Part shown: in pieces, positions 1 through 12,831 of the stretch
Numbering within the stretch: position 1 is the stretch's first letter
Layout: the number at the start of each line of letters is the position of its first letter
Origin: Xestospongia muta
Taxonomy: Eukaryota > Porifera > Demospongiae > Haplosclerida > Petrosiidae
Assembly (NCBI GenBank): GCA_963693285.1
Contig: OY848928.1
Span: forward strand, 3,596,501 to 3,660,500
Reading direction: 5' to 3'
DNA length: 64,000 nucleotides
Notes under the pieces: model-generated
Database searches by the model: none
Told to the model about the DNA's origin: nothing
What the model saw: only the letters and a program-made list of their open reading frames with translations
Translations under genes and position numbers: made by a program

Positions 1-3000
1 CAGTCTTTAAATTATGCATGCATCTTAATCAATTATGAGCAAGTAGATTGTTTGGAACTAGAAAGATAGAAATAAGAGAATAAATCTTGATATATTTATA
101 GCTTCTAACAGATAATAACTTACTGTAATAGTCACACTACTTAGGTAAGAGTCAAATCTTCTTGATTGGTAAAATACTAAAGATAGTATTTAAAAATGTA
201 CACATATATGTAACTAGATTCTACTGCAGAAATTTTAAAGAGTGAAGAGACTGTGAAAATCAATGCAAGCTAGAGGTTATGATTAATTGGCCATGTAGTT
301 AAATTGCAGTAAGTAAAACATAGCTGTGATCAACTGTGGCCACAATGTTATGTTAGGACCGCATATCTGAACACCTAAAGAGGGAGAACTAATAGCAAAA
401 AAATATTCTTACAACTGAGGATAAAATTTTGAGCTGCTTCCACGAATACAGCGATTCTGAGGTATATTCTTTCACCAGGTCAGATTATAGTGATCACTTT
501 ATGTATTGATTACTAGTCAATCTACAGTCTATAGATAATTGTTAATACTGAGACTAACAATATCTAGCTTGTTTTCCTTTTTAAATTTTTGTTGTATTTC
601 TTACATCTCAGTACTCTCTTTAGTACTTTTGCCAACAAATTAAAATGTGTGACTCTTACCAAAACTTAATTTTGGAACATTAAGTTAACATCTGGTAATT
701 TTTAAAGTGATAGATGAATTGATCTTTACATGAGCTCATCGTGCCTAGAATATGTGTACACATAATTAATTAATTAATATGATTATAGGCACACATTGTA
801 AACAGAATATTGTTTATTCTCATAGTAATGGTAGTAACTGTTCAGAGTTTTAATTTTTTAATCCATATATATGCAGTATTTGTGGATTGTAGGATATGTC
901 TGCTAACTAGTCATAGCAAATTATGTTGCTATTTACATGACTAGATATCCCTCCCTACTCTTTGTTTTCAGAATAGTTGGGGGTTGTAGTAGTCAAGCAG
1001 TTGTATGATAATATATTCATAAATTCATACATTATGTATTCTATTATGAGCAAACCCACCAAATTAGGGAGGGCCAGGTGATATTTTCTCAGTCCTCACC
1101 GACTTTGTACTTAGTAGAGGCTGCCAAAGCCTTAATGATCAGTAATTAATCATCATGGAATCAGTTAGTTACTAATAATTAAAGCAGTGTAATAGACAGT
1201 CATAATTATGTATAATGTTTCAATTTAAATGATAATATTTAGGCAATGTTTATCTGTACAGAACAGGAAGTGGATACTTCAATGAGAAATTACTACTATA
1301 ACCTATATCATATCAACTGTTGTGCAAGCTAGCTCTCTAAAGTGACATATTGAAATAACAAATGTAACAGACAAAACATTCTAAATGACTAAGAATGCAA
1401 AAGCAAAATTAAAGGAAAGAAGTGATACATTTAACCTTTAGAGACTAAATAACAAGACCAAAACTACACCTGTGTTTTCAATATGCGTTGTCCATTTTAA
1501 TTTGCTCAAAAGACACCGTTATGAATTTTTGTGAACATTTACTACACCTTTCACACAAGAGCCCCACAATCATTAATACCTTGAGTCCCTTTTCCTTCTC
1601 ATTGGCCCATATTATGACTTTGATATAGAAGAGAAAGTGTTGAACCCATTTTGACCCTGAAGATCAGTCTGATCCTCAGGGTCAAAATGTTATATTATAA
1701 CTCAGTTCAGAATATATACCAGTGAATATGTAATAAATGCACTTATGTGAAACATCATGTCAGTGAATAATATTCACTGGCATGAAGTTTCATAGATAAT
1801 GTATAATATATATAATATATATAATATAATATTATAATAATCCAATTATGTGAAATTATATATATGCCAGTGAATGATGTAATAAATGCAATTATGCAAA
1901 ACTGTATATCAGTGAATGATGTAATAAATGCAATTATGCAAAACTGTATATCAGTGAATGATGTAATAAATGCAATTATGTGAAACTGTATATCAGTGAA
2001 TGATGTAATAACAACTATGTAAAAGTTTTGTTTACAATTGTCACAGGTTCACATTTAGATAATTTTTTTATGTTGAGCCTCTTCTGCTCATTGGGCTTTC
2101 TCTCTCGCTTCTTCTCCTCTGATTCATCCTCCTTTGATTTTTCTTTGCTCTATCTACTGTCTTTGCCTGTTGAACCTTCTCTTTGTTCTTGTTCTCTTCT
2201 TATCTGTATTCTTCATTCCTCATCATCTACTTCAAAGTTCCATGCTCGGTTCTATGGTTTTGCAACAAAAGTAACACTGTATTATGTAAACATAAAAGCA
2301 TTATGGTATATGCATTTAAATGGCTTATAGTTTAGGGTTTAAGTTTTTGTATTAAAATGTATACAATACGAGTAAATGTACATATCACAACCAAAACATT
2401 TAATATACTCTTACTACAAGTGTATTGCTGTTCTGTTTTAGTGCATGATATTACTTGTAGTTTCCTTGTCAAGCAGTAGTATTAAATTTCTGATATCCAC
2501 TATTACAATGCTAATTTTTACTGCCTGGTATGCTTTAGTACTTGGCAGCCTTATGATTGTTGGCAACTTGATAAGGGTTATATATGGAAGTAACCTTTGT
2601 AAAAGAAGCCATTTTTGAGTTAAAATCATATTCATAAACGGCGGTCCGATATTGACAGAAGTTTGTAAGGCAAATTCTATTACGAGACCTGTCCTAAGTG
2701 TGATATGGACTTGTTGCATTTACAAAAGGCAACAGTCATTGCATTTAATGTACTAATCCATCCAGTTTTATTACAAGTGTATTAACTTCCCTTCTGTATA
2801 CTTAGAATTCCATATTTGATGAACACAAACTTAATAAATAAATACTCCACATTAATTAAACAAGCTATATCCAGATGTATAATTATATCACATGAATGCA
2901 CACACACACACACATATATATAATTATATATATAATTATATATGTAATTAATATACAATATACATGTACACATGCATAAATGTATTATATTTGATAAACA

Positions 3001-3187
3001 TCTATATATATATAAGCCTCTTTCTTGTTTTCTTAATTCAATACAACATATACTGCTCTAGTTGCTTATAAAATATTTTATGATACTACTCTTTTGGTAT
3101 CATTTAATCCTTTTTTATATTACATCATTACTTTAAAGTATTAATAAATTTGTTTACTTCTTATTTCATGTGTATGCACTATTTCAG
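1..3187 (+). other. Gene 1 intron 1, no further exon found
   Basis: Non-coding by all tests possible by eye. Bases 1-1400 are homologous to 45770-47560 (intron 1 of gene 3), and bases 1-250 to 35040-35320 (intron 1 of gene 2). It contains short direct repeats of about 41 bp around 1870-2005 (units with GTGAATGATGTAATAAATGC) and a TA-rich tract at 1800-1830. I see no exon with a family signature. Confidence 0.6.
1860..2010 (+). repeat. Short tandem repeats of about 41 bp in introns
   Basis: Three to four units containing CAGTGAATGATGTAATAAATGC followed by AATTATG and AAACTGTATAT. The same motif recurs at 3975-4220, 7615-7690, and in its longest run (units of about 43 bp) at 38985-39230 in gene 2. 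It marks the shared intron module that precedes each exon group. Confidence 0.7.
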
Positions 3188-6100
3188 GCTCTGGATCTGG
3201 CTCTAAACCTGGCTCATGGTCTGATCTAAATGGTAAGTAACTACTTGTTAATGGTCAGGGTATATTCTTTCACCAGGTCAGATTATAGTGATCACTTTAT
3301 GTATTGATTACTAGTCAATCTACAGTCTATAGATAATTGTTAATACTGAGACTAACAATATCTAGCTTGTTTTCCTTTTTAAATTCTTGTTGTATTTCTT
3401 ACATCTCAGTTACTAATAATTAAAGCAGTGTAATAGACAGTAATAATTATGTATAATGTTTCAATTTAAATGATAATATTTAGGCAATGTCTATATGTAC
3501 AGAACAGGAAGTGGATACTTCAATGAGAAATTACTACTATAACCTATATCATATCAACTGTTGTGCAAGCTAGCTCTCTAAAGTGACATATTGAAATAAC
3601 AAATGTAACAGACAAAACATTCTTCCTATTAGAAACATATGACTAAGAATGCAAAAGCAAAATTAAAGGAAAGAAGTGATACATTTAACCTTTAGAGACT
3701 AAATAACAAGACCAAAACTACACCTGTGTTTTCAATATGCGTTGTCCATTTTAATTTGCTCAAAAGACACCGTTATGAATTTTTGTGAACATTTACTACA
3801 CCTTTCACACAAGGGCCCCACAATCATTAATACCTTGAGTCCCTTTTCCTTCTCAGTGGCCCATATTATGACTTTGATATAGAAGAGAAAGTGTTGAACC
3901 CATTTTGACCCTGAAGATCAGTCTGATCCTCAGGGTCAAAATGTTATATTATAACTCAGTTCAGAATATATACCAGTGAATATGTAATAAATGCACTTAT
4001 GTGAAACATCATGTCAGTGAATAATATTCACTGGCATGAAGTTTCATAGATAATGTATAATATATATAATATATATAATATAATATTATAATAATCCAAT
4101 TATGTGAAATTATATATATGCCAGTGAATGATGTAATAAATGCAATTATGCAAAACTGTATATCAGTGAATGATGTAATAAATGCAATTATGTGAAACTG
4201 TATATCAGTGAATGATGTAATAACAACTATGTAAAACTTTTGTTTACATTTGTCACAGGTTCACATTTAAATAATTTTTTTATGTTGAGCCTCTTCTGCT
4301 CATTGAGCTTTCTCTCTCGCTTCTTCTCCTCTGATTCATCCTCCTTTAATTTTTCTTTGCTCTATCTACTGTCTTTGCCTGTTGAACCTTCTCTTTGTTC
4401 TTGTTCTCTTCTTATCTGTATTCTTCATTCCTCATCATCTACTTCAAAGTTCCATGCTCGGTTCTATGGTTTTGCAACAAAAGTAACACTGTATTATGTA
4501 AACATAAAAGCATTATGGTGTATGCATTTAAATGGCTTATAGTTTAGGGTTTAGGTTTTTGTATTAAAATGTATACAATACGAGTAAATGTACATATCAC
4601 AACCAAAACATTTAATATACTCTTACTACAAGTGTATTACTGTTCTGTTTTAGTGCATGATATTACTTGTAGTTTCCTTGTCAAGCAGTAGTATTAAATT
4701 TCTGATATCCACTATTACAATGCTAATTTTTACTGCCTGGTATGCTTTAGTACTTGGCAGCCTTATGATTGTTGGCAACTTGATAAGGGTTATATATGGA
4801 AGTAACCTTTGTAAAAGAAGCCATTTTTGAGTTAAAATCATATTCATAAACGGCAGTCTGATATTGACAGAAGTTTGTAAGGCAAATTCTATTACGAGAC
4901 CTGTCCTAAGTGTGATATGGACTTGTTTCTTTCCTCACTAAGTTTTTTATTGTTATTTAAGACCAAATTTGTCTTGTCTTCTAACAATCAAGAAACAGGT
5001 ATTTTTACAGATTATTAGCAGTTGAATTAACTATTTGTAGCTTTGTTGTACATATATGTATACAATCACATCATAAATTATCATGATTTCTTGATTTTTA
5101 GTGTGATTTCTGAGATTTCTGAGATTTCAAATTTACAAATCACTATTGTTGCACCTCTTACCTTTTATTAAAAAGGTGTAGCTTCCTGTTGCTACACTTC
5201 TTACCTTTAATTTAAATAGTGTGGTTTTTGGTAGTTATTTTCTTGCATAACAACACAGGGAAAATAATATCAGAAACCACACATTAAATATCAAGTTAAG
5301 AGGTGTGACATTATGTTTATTATGAGTTTGATATATAAGATGATGTGATAGAAAGAAAAGTAACTATTAAGTCCCCTATGATGCTATATCATGCTTCTAG
5401 TAATGATACTGGCACTATCATTCATACAGTTTTTGAAAGTATGTCCCAACTGTAACAATTCAAATACCATCCAAAAAGAGTTTGTAGTAATTCCTAGCTG
5501 CATTCTCACGATCAAAGAAACATCAATCAAAATTGAATACTATTAAAGCTATAAGTCCAGAGTTTGCAATCATTATATAATAATTATTAACTTTATCATC
5601 ATTTTTATGTAGATACAGGAAATCAATCAACAAGTACTACACCTCTTACAGGATGTTTTTCATCCATTATCGGTTCATCTTTAAGTAGTGCTATAATCAC
5701 ACCCACACCACATTCTAGTAGTGGTAAGTGAGCAATACAAATAAAACGAATATGCTTGCACACATATATTTTATTGTTAGGTTCGTGTTTGGCACTAAAT
5801 CTCAACTATGCTGGATGTTGTATGTTGAATCTGTCAACACCTTGTTCAAATATTGGATGCTATTGTGATAAAACGTGTCACATATTGAATGATTGTTGTA
5901 ATGATATACGTGACATTGGTTGTTATCCTACTTCCCCTTCCTCCTCTCCAACTAATACCTTTGGTAAGACAAATTAGAAGCTAATGTAATACACTAGTCA
6001 CAGTTATTTTCGAATTAATGAGGTAATTAAAAGAATTATCCACATGGATAAATAAAAAAGAGTTTGGAAGGAGACAATTTTCACATAGAGTGTATTTAAG

Positions 6101-9100
6101 TTAAACGACAGTGGATATTTTCTCAGTCCTCATCGACTTTGTACTTAGTAGAGGCAATATGGATGCATTGTCCATTTTAATTTGCTCAAAAGATGCCCTT
6201 ATGAATAATTAATTTGGTAAACATTTTCTGCACCTTTCAAATAAGGCCCCACAATAATTAATACCCTGGGTTTTTTCTCCTCCTCAGTGGCCTATATTAT
6301 AAAAGAAAGTGTTGAACACATTTTATATACTAAGCCAAATGCAAGGCATTCTGAGACAAGCCTGAGCTTCTATATGTCATTTATTACACATCATGTTTAC
6401 AAGATGTGTAATAAATATCTTTACAAAGCAGTCACCCAAGCATTTACAAAAGGCAACAGTCATTGCATTTAATGTACTAATCCATCCAGTTTTATTACAA
6501 GTGTATTAACTTCCCTTCTGTATACTTAGAATTCCATATTTGATGAACACAAACTTAATAAATAAATACTCCACATTAATTAAACAAGCTATATCCAGAT
6601 GTATAATTATATCACATGAATGCACACACACACACACATATATATAATTATATATATAATTATATATGTAATTAATATACAATATACATGTACACATGCA
6701 TAAATGTATTATATTTGATAAACATCTATATATATATAAGCCTCTTTCTTGTTTTCTTAATTCAATACAACATATACTGCTCTAGTTGCTTATAAAATAT
6801 TTTATGATACTACTCTTTTGGTATCATTTAATCCTTTTTTATATTACATCATTACTTTAAAGTATTAATAAATTTGTTTACTTCTTATTTCATGTGTATG
6901 CACTATTTCAGGCTCTGGATCTGGCTCTAAACCTGGCTCATGGTCTGATCTAAATGGTAAGTAACTACTTGTTAATGGTCAGGGTATATATTATTAACAA
7001 AATTAAAACATGTAATAAAACAATACTATATTCAAAATATATATTCAATCTACTGACTCAAATAACAAAATAATCATAGAACTAAATCATTATTGAAATA
7101 GCTGATGTATGGAAATGAAAGGAAATAAATGCACTTCTCAATTATCATTAAGAACATCACAACTTTATAACAATAACTCTTTGCTTATTGTGGACGCCTA
7201 ATATTATTGCCACAAGATTTCTGTTTAACAAAACCCCAATTTTTCCATCTTAGTGAGCTTGAAATAATCATTAAAACTACTCTTTTGTTGTGCCATTTGA
7301 ATCTTGATTAATTATTGATTAATCTGATTAACATAATTTTATCTTTTGTGATCTTTTCTTCTTTCAATGATTTCATGAGCTACTGTCCTAATGGATTTCC
7401 TATCATATCAGAATAGACAGTCATAATTATGTATAATGTTTCAAATTAAATGATAATATTTAGGCAATCTGTACAGAACAGGAAATGCATACCTCAATGA
7501 GAAATTAATACTGATCCCTATCTCCTAAACACTAAACATTAAGTGTTAAAGTATATGACCCTGAGGTACAAACTGTCACACTTGGATTCTGTATATTATA
7601 ACTCAATTCAGAATAACCAGTGAATGATGTAATAAATGCAATTATGTGAAACTGCATGCCAGTGAATATGTAATAAATGCAACTATATAAAACTGTCTAC
7701 AATTGTCCCAGGTTCACACATGCTACATTTAGATAATTTTTTATGTGGAGCCTCCTCTGCTCATTGAGCTCTCTCTCTAGCTTCCCCTCCTCTGATTCAA
7801 ACCCCTTTAATTTCTCTCTGCTCTAGCTGCTGTCTTTGCCTGTTGAACCTTCTCTTTGTTCTGTAATCTCATTAGCACATCTTGTTCTGTAGCTTTCTCT
7901 TCTTATCTATATTCTTCATTCCTCATCATCTACTTCAAAGTTTCATGCTTGGTTCTATGGTTTTGCAACAAAAGTAACACTGTATTATGTAAACATGAAA
8001 GCATTATTGTGTATGCATTTTAATGGTTTATAGTTTAGGGTTAGGTTTTTGTATTAAAATGTATACAATACAAGTAAATGTACATATCACAACCAAAAAA
8101 TTTAATATACTCTTACTGCAAGTGTATTGCTGTTCTGTTTTAGTGCATGATTGTACTTGTAGTTTCCTTGTCAAGCAGTAGTATTAAATTTATGATACCC
8201 ACTATTACAATGCTAATTTCTACTGCCTAGTATGCTTTAGGCTTGGCAGTGTTATAATTGTTGGCAAATTGATAAGGATATATATGGAAGTAACTTTTGT
8301 AAGAGAAGTTATTTTTGAGTTATAATCATTTCATAAATGAGAGTCTGACATTGACGGAAGTTTGTAGGGCCAACTGTCCTAATGTGGTATCGACTTATTT
8401 CTTTCGTCAATAAGTTTTTTCTTGTTTTTAAGATCAAATGTATCTTGTCTTCTAACAATTAAACAATCCTTACAGAATATTACCAGTTGAATTAACTATT
8501 TCTAGCTTTGTTGTACATATACCTATACAATTACATGAAATTGTTTGACTGATGATGTAACAACATGTCCTATGATGACATCACTATGTGTCATAGAGTT
8601 AATAATGTTAGGTTTTAGGTGATGTCATCAATATGATAACATCACCATGTATCATTTCATTATGATGTCATCATAGTCAAGTTACACCAAGAACTACCTC
8701 TCACGATTTCCTAATTTCTTAGTGTGATTTCTGAAATTTCTGATTTACAAATCACTATTGTTGCACCTCTTTCCTTTTTTTGGAAAATTGTAGTTTATTA
8801 TTGCCACACTTCTTACCTTTAATTTGAATGGTGTGGTTTCTTGTAGTTATTTTCATGTATAGCAACACAGGAAAAATAAAATTGGAAACTGCACATTTCA
8901 AATCAAGATAAGAAGTAATACAATGCCCATAATGATTTGATTTCTAATATAAGTTGGTCTTGGTCTGATTTCAAGATTTCCTTGTATGATTTCAAGGCAC
9001 ACTCTATGAGATTTCATCTATGTAGGTCCCCTAGGTGTTTTTTAAAAGCCACACCTGGCAGTTTCTCTTTACACAATAGCTTCTATTATGTTAATATTCA

Positions 9101-10274
9101 CAAATATGTTTCAACCACAGGATGGTTCCTAAGTAATTGATTATTGTTATAGGTCCTATGATCTTGGGGACAAAAATGGGCATACTAAAGTCTCGTGTTT
9201 ATTGTCGTGAAGTAATCCAGTGTATTGGAATGGGAGATCGTGTATTCTGGTCCAGTTTTGGTTTAGGAATTGATCCTATAGCCAACACAAACACACGATT
9301 CACTAATGTAAGTAGTTTGACAACTTTATATATTGTAATCATTTTATTATAGACATCATCAAACGTTACTCATAATGTGACTGTTATCACTGCTAATCTG
9401 ACTTTTGATCCCTTGATAATAAAGTATTCTAATACTTATGTGTGTCAAGTTCAAGGTGACAATCCTGCTAATGCCTTTGTCAGAGTATTAGTAGAAGAAG
9501 GCAAGTGTCAGTATTGCCTAATTGTCTTGTACAATTATTTCTTCATAAGCTTATAGAGATTAACAAAAATAGTATACCCTCAATACCAGATGCTAATGCA
9601 TTGTTTTACTCAATATTATACAAGTATCCTATAATAAAGCCTGTTCTCATATTAATACCATTTAGATCCAGTTGTCATTGCATCTGATATACCTAATGTG
9701 GACATATCATGTCGAACTGTTGGAGAGATTATTACAATTAGATGTCAGGTGGAAACATGTCTCTCTAATGTTACTGTGACATTTTATAAAAACAAAAATG
9801 TCATTCAAACCAAAACCATCACTAACAATATGTTGAAATCATTTACATATACATACAACTTAACAGTGGGAACTGATTCTCCTGGTGAATATGCTTGTCA
9901 TGCTGTAACACCAAAAGGTGAAACCAACCTTGAATTTTTCAACATTACTGGTAAGTGCAGATTACCAAATAGAATGTTGTAATCTTAAACTTATTTGTTA
10001 TCTAACATTGGTGTCATCATTCTAGGAATAGCCTTGCTCCCATCATTTATTAGTATGACCACCACTAGCATCCCTTCTTCCACAAATACTCTGACGTATA
10101 CTGGTAAGTCCAGGTTCTACAAACACTGTGACTTTTATTAGTTCAGTCACTGTAGTTCCTTCAAATACCCCTGTGTCTCCAATTCCTGGAAGTGGAGCTA
10201 CTGAAATGTTAGTTCAATGGACGCTTCTCTTGAGAGCACTGCTGTTATCTATAATATCAGTGATGATGATATAA
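3188..10274 (+). CDS. Gene 1: SMB-like/two-Ig GPI-anchored surface protein, 5' end outside window
   Basis: Exons read from splice sites: Gly-Ser linker 3188-3232; Ser/Thr stalk 5613-5723; Cys-rich SMB-like 5781-5963; second Gly-Ser linker 6912-6956; Ig1 9153-9307 plus 9353-9500; Ig2 9666-9950; Ser/Thr exon 10026-10103; tail 10114-10274, stop TAA. Apart from the 45-nt phase-0 intron inside Ig1, junctions are phase 1. The signal-peptide exon is not in the window: bases 1-350 match the sequence that follows the signal exon of gene 2 (from about 35041), so it should lie roughly 150 bp to the left. The tail carries small residues (GSGATEM) then a hydrophobic end with no cytoplasmic part, as in GPI signals. 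The second Ig1 exon ends at a GC donor. A deletion removed the last Ser/Thr intron, so in-frame expression needs 9950 spliced to 10114, skipping 10026-10103. The homologous gene 2 supports the model. Surface recognition role is inferred. Confidence 0.75.
5194..5307. repeat. Foldback element of about 115-125 bp repeated through the family introns
   Basis: The left arm (ACACTTCTTACCTTTAATTT, then AGTGTGGTTTT) is roughly the reverse complement of the right arm (GAAACCACAC, then AAGTTAAGAGGTGTG). Equivalent hairpins lie near 8805-8916, 15700-15815, 36485-36600, 40345-40460, 48733-48850 and once in the intron before the first Ig exon of each array unit. Arms are imperfect. It could be an old MITE carried along by segmental duplication. 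Confidence 0.6.
5781..5963 (+). CDS. Gene 1 exon: somatomedin-B-like Cys-rich domain
   Basis: Phase-1 exon of 61 codons starting G-S-C-L-A and ending in a Pro/Ser/Thr stretch. The Cys pattern C-x-C-D-x2-C-x5-C-C-x-D-x5-C is the hallmark second half of somatomedin B domains; the first half has GCC and a further Cys. SMB domains are small disulfide knots found in extracellular proteins that bind proteases or matrix proteins. The acceptor is TTAG before GTTCG: an upstream alternative ATTTTAG used in other copies is ATTTTAT here, which fixes the start. Homologous exons lie at 16282-16479, 18363-18560 and 37073-37270. Confidence 0.75.
8552..8682 (+). repeat. Cluster of ATGATGTCATCA-type palindromes
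   Basis: Several close copies of TGATGTCATCA / GATGACATCA, the TGACATCA core resembling a CRE/AP-1-like site. The cluster is kept in the equivalent intron at about 19655-19765 and 40090-40215, before the Ig exons, but is absent from the array of gene 3. Regulatory function is not shown. Confidence 0.4.
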
Positions 10275-10427
10275 CATTTTAATTCATAAAAGAGGATACT
10301 TCAAGTTTATAAATTGTTTGTTACAGCCATTTTTATATCTTTTTCAACATAGTAACAATAGTAACATGTACTAATATTATTATCATGTCAAAAATGGTTT
10401 TGTTGTTTCGTAATATTATGTTAGTGA

Positions 10428-10433
10428 AATAAA
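10428..10433 (+). terminator. Poly(A) signal of gene 1
   Basis: AATAAA about 155 bases after the stop codon, within a 3' flank also present after the decayed copy (20866-20871) and after gene 2 (42090-42095). The conserved position in three paralogues supports it. Confidence 0.6.
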
Positions 10434-11374
10434 TGTTCCTTTACTTCCATTGCCTCCATTTTTTCTCTCCAATTTGATGATTTTCTCTCTCTTTGAGCTG
10501 CTATGACTTCACCAGCAGTAACTAGTAAATACATGTTCAAAAAGTTATGACTTGTTCTCCTACCTGTGGGTGGTTCCAAAAAATAGATTCCTTTCTGAAC
10601 TTCTTTCTCATCAGAAGCCTTCTGTAATTTCAATCTGGTTTTGAGTCTGTAGTGCATTAAGAATGAATTATTTGTTATTAAGTACACATGTACAGGCACC
10701 TATTCTTAATAAACTGTGATTGTCTCTTTCTTGAATTTTTTTTCCATTTTCTAGATAGTTCCAACTGATTACCTATTAAAGTGACATACAACAGAATATA
10801 CCACACTACACAATATATGTTATGGTCAATAATTCATGACTATACTTAACAGGAATGTTTCTTCTCTTTTCAAATTCAAAGGTAGAGTCCCACAAAAGAA
10901 AACATCTAACTAACATCAATGTCACAGTCAATGACAGAGCCTGTATGTTGATCCCACATCATCAAAGAAAGATGTGAAATAAATCTGTTTTATCTCACAT
11001 AACAGACACAAGCTAGTGGAAACTTGCAAATCAAATTTTAGGCAGTATAATACTTTAGTTTATCATAGCCCTATACATTATTAGTATTTAGGGGTGACAA
11101 AATGACAAATATTCCAAACACAAATTATCTGATTTTTTTCAGTTAGTGTTTTACAGATTCACAAAGTTCTAGTTGTGATAGATGCACAGATTATCTGTAG
11201 AATGCTAACCAAATTTTTTTAAATTTCTGTCAATCTGGAGATTGCTATTGGTAGACAATATGGATGTGACTGCTAACCAAATTAAAGACCTTCATGGAAG
11301 TTCATGGATTAATGTTGTTTATAATGTCGCATACAATATACCTTATTGTCTAATAATTACTAATTCTTTTACAG

Positions 11375-11690
11375 TTCCTACTCCAATTGTGTCAACCAAT
11401 GGTACTACTACTGTTATAGCTGGAGGATCTACCAGTATATCATGTACAATGACATTAATGCAATAAACTCTCTACTGATACATCAGTTAATGTAATATGG
11501 ACTTGTGGTCTATCAACAAAGTCACATCCAGTATAAAACACTGTCACTGATAGTTCTTCATTGTCTGCTGTTAATATCAGTCAAGCAGGAACATATACAT
11601 GTACTGCACCAGTAGTATATACTGGATCATCATTATATGTAATGAACAGTATCATATCTCCTGGAAGTAATAGTATACTTTGTGTACAAA
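11375..11690 (+). pseudogene. Decayed Ig-domain exon, copy 1
   Basis: After a good acceptor (TTTTACAG) the exon reads VPTPIVSTNGTTTVI and then SISC, an Ig B strand. It hits a stop at 11464 (ATGCAATAA) and continues one frame over with NVIWT, SQAGTYTC and a Tyr-x-Cys F-strand motif; a second in-frame stop follows CATCCAGTATAA. It ends at a GTAAGA donor. At least two lesions make it a relic. The same frame break (ATTAATGCAATAAAC) is present in the copy at 21822-22136, so decay began before the duplication. Confidence 0.75.
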
Positions 11691-12831
11691 GTAAGACTCT
11701 TGTTAATCTTTTACCAGTAAATACATACTCAAGTTGTTAAAAACTGAAAGATTGTTTTCTGTCAATTCAATAAAGAGAACCTAACAAAGCACTACCAATG
11801 GTAATACCAACTGAATCATAATATAGCATACAATGTAACAATCCAATTTTAATAACTGTCTCTTTAAGGTGTAAATTCATACACTGCCAATAATTTCAAG
11901 GAATGTTTAAATACTTGTGGTAACTTAAACCGTTGAATTCACAAAATAACTAGAACTTGAATATATATATATTTTTACACAACACAACAACGTTTATATA
12001 CAAAATAGGACTAATAAGGTGTAAACAAAAAAGTAACACGTCAAAAGCCTAGTGTTAAGAAATAAATATTAACACTACTTAAAAATACCACCTATAACAA
12101 AAGGATATCATAAACACCTATTAAAAACATACATGACAATTGAGCCAACAAAAGATATATGACAAGCAAATAGTAAGTGACTAAATAGAATACATTTATA
12201 ATATATTACAATACTGTAGCTAATACAGGATATACTACCAATATTTTTTATCTCCTTCAATAACTATTATCAAAATGGTACCACCTGAAAGTTCAGGAAC
12301 CACTAGAAGTTTTACTGATATAGCAATCACTTATGTTACCTGTGTGAGAGTGTCAAAACCAAAGGTATAAAATACAGATAATTTCATGCAATGCCTTTTA
12401 AATATTTCTTGTATTCATTGTCTTCCTTTAGCTCTATCTCCAGTTATATCACTCAATAATATATCAGTTGAAAATACAGATATTTTTACATGTATTATCA
12501 CAGTGTCTAACTTAGTTGATAACAATGACCTAAATGGTCTCTCACTGGCTGGATTCAGTCCATTTGGTGATGCATAAACATACCATCAAAATTTAATTGT
12601 GGCTTCATTGTATAATATATCTAATGTCAATATTAATAATGTTGTCATTATACCTGTGTGATTATGGTACAACATAGTTATAGTCACATGCTGACATCAT
12701 CTGCTAGTAGCGATTCTGGAACTCTCTATTAGTGTTGAATGAGGTACAAAACTATACTCACTAAAATGCACATAGGATCAATCTCTTAAATTATTCTATT
12801 AAGCTTAATATATCATAATATATTGACTTAG

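Larger units (their letters stand above)
465..6975 (+). repeat. Tandem duplication inside gene 1 introns (about 465-3255 and 3256-6975)
   Basis: Sequence from about 465 recurs from about 3255, and 1168-2705 recurs at 3410-4925 nearly base for base, including the palindromic stretch near 1655/3905 and a Ser/Phe-rich spurious ORF. The segment 2719-3250, with the Gly-Ser linker exon, recurs at about 6450-6975. Copy 1 has lost about 550 bp (611-1157 has no counterpart in copy 2) or copy 2 lost it; copy 1 also lacks the stalk and SMB exons that copy 2 keeps at 5613-5963. The result is two Gly-Ser linker exons but only one SMB exon in gene 1. Confidence 0.85.

Noticed and set aside
2028..4542. Two 100-codon plus-strand frames (2028-2330 and 4240-4542) rich in Ser, Phe and Cys
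   Set aside because: They lie in a repeated intron module (also at 7700, 18060, 35520, 39240 and 47760) whose other copies break the frame, and the reading begins at a non-ATG codon. They are duplicated non-coding DNA.
2782..6697. Minus-strand frames with Ile-Tyr-Asn repeats at 2782 and 6506
   Set aside because: They translate TA and CA microsatellites inside the duplicated linker-exon intron.
10104..10113. A 10-nt intron in gene 1
   Set aside because: Far below any spliceable size. Read-through meets a stop; skipping to the 10114 acceptor is the only sensible in-frame solution.
10421..10699. 92-codon minus-strand frame in the gene 1 3' flank
   Set aside because: The homologous flanks at 20860 and 42090 do not keep the frame and it overlaps the poly(A) region; no domain is recognisable.
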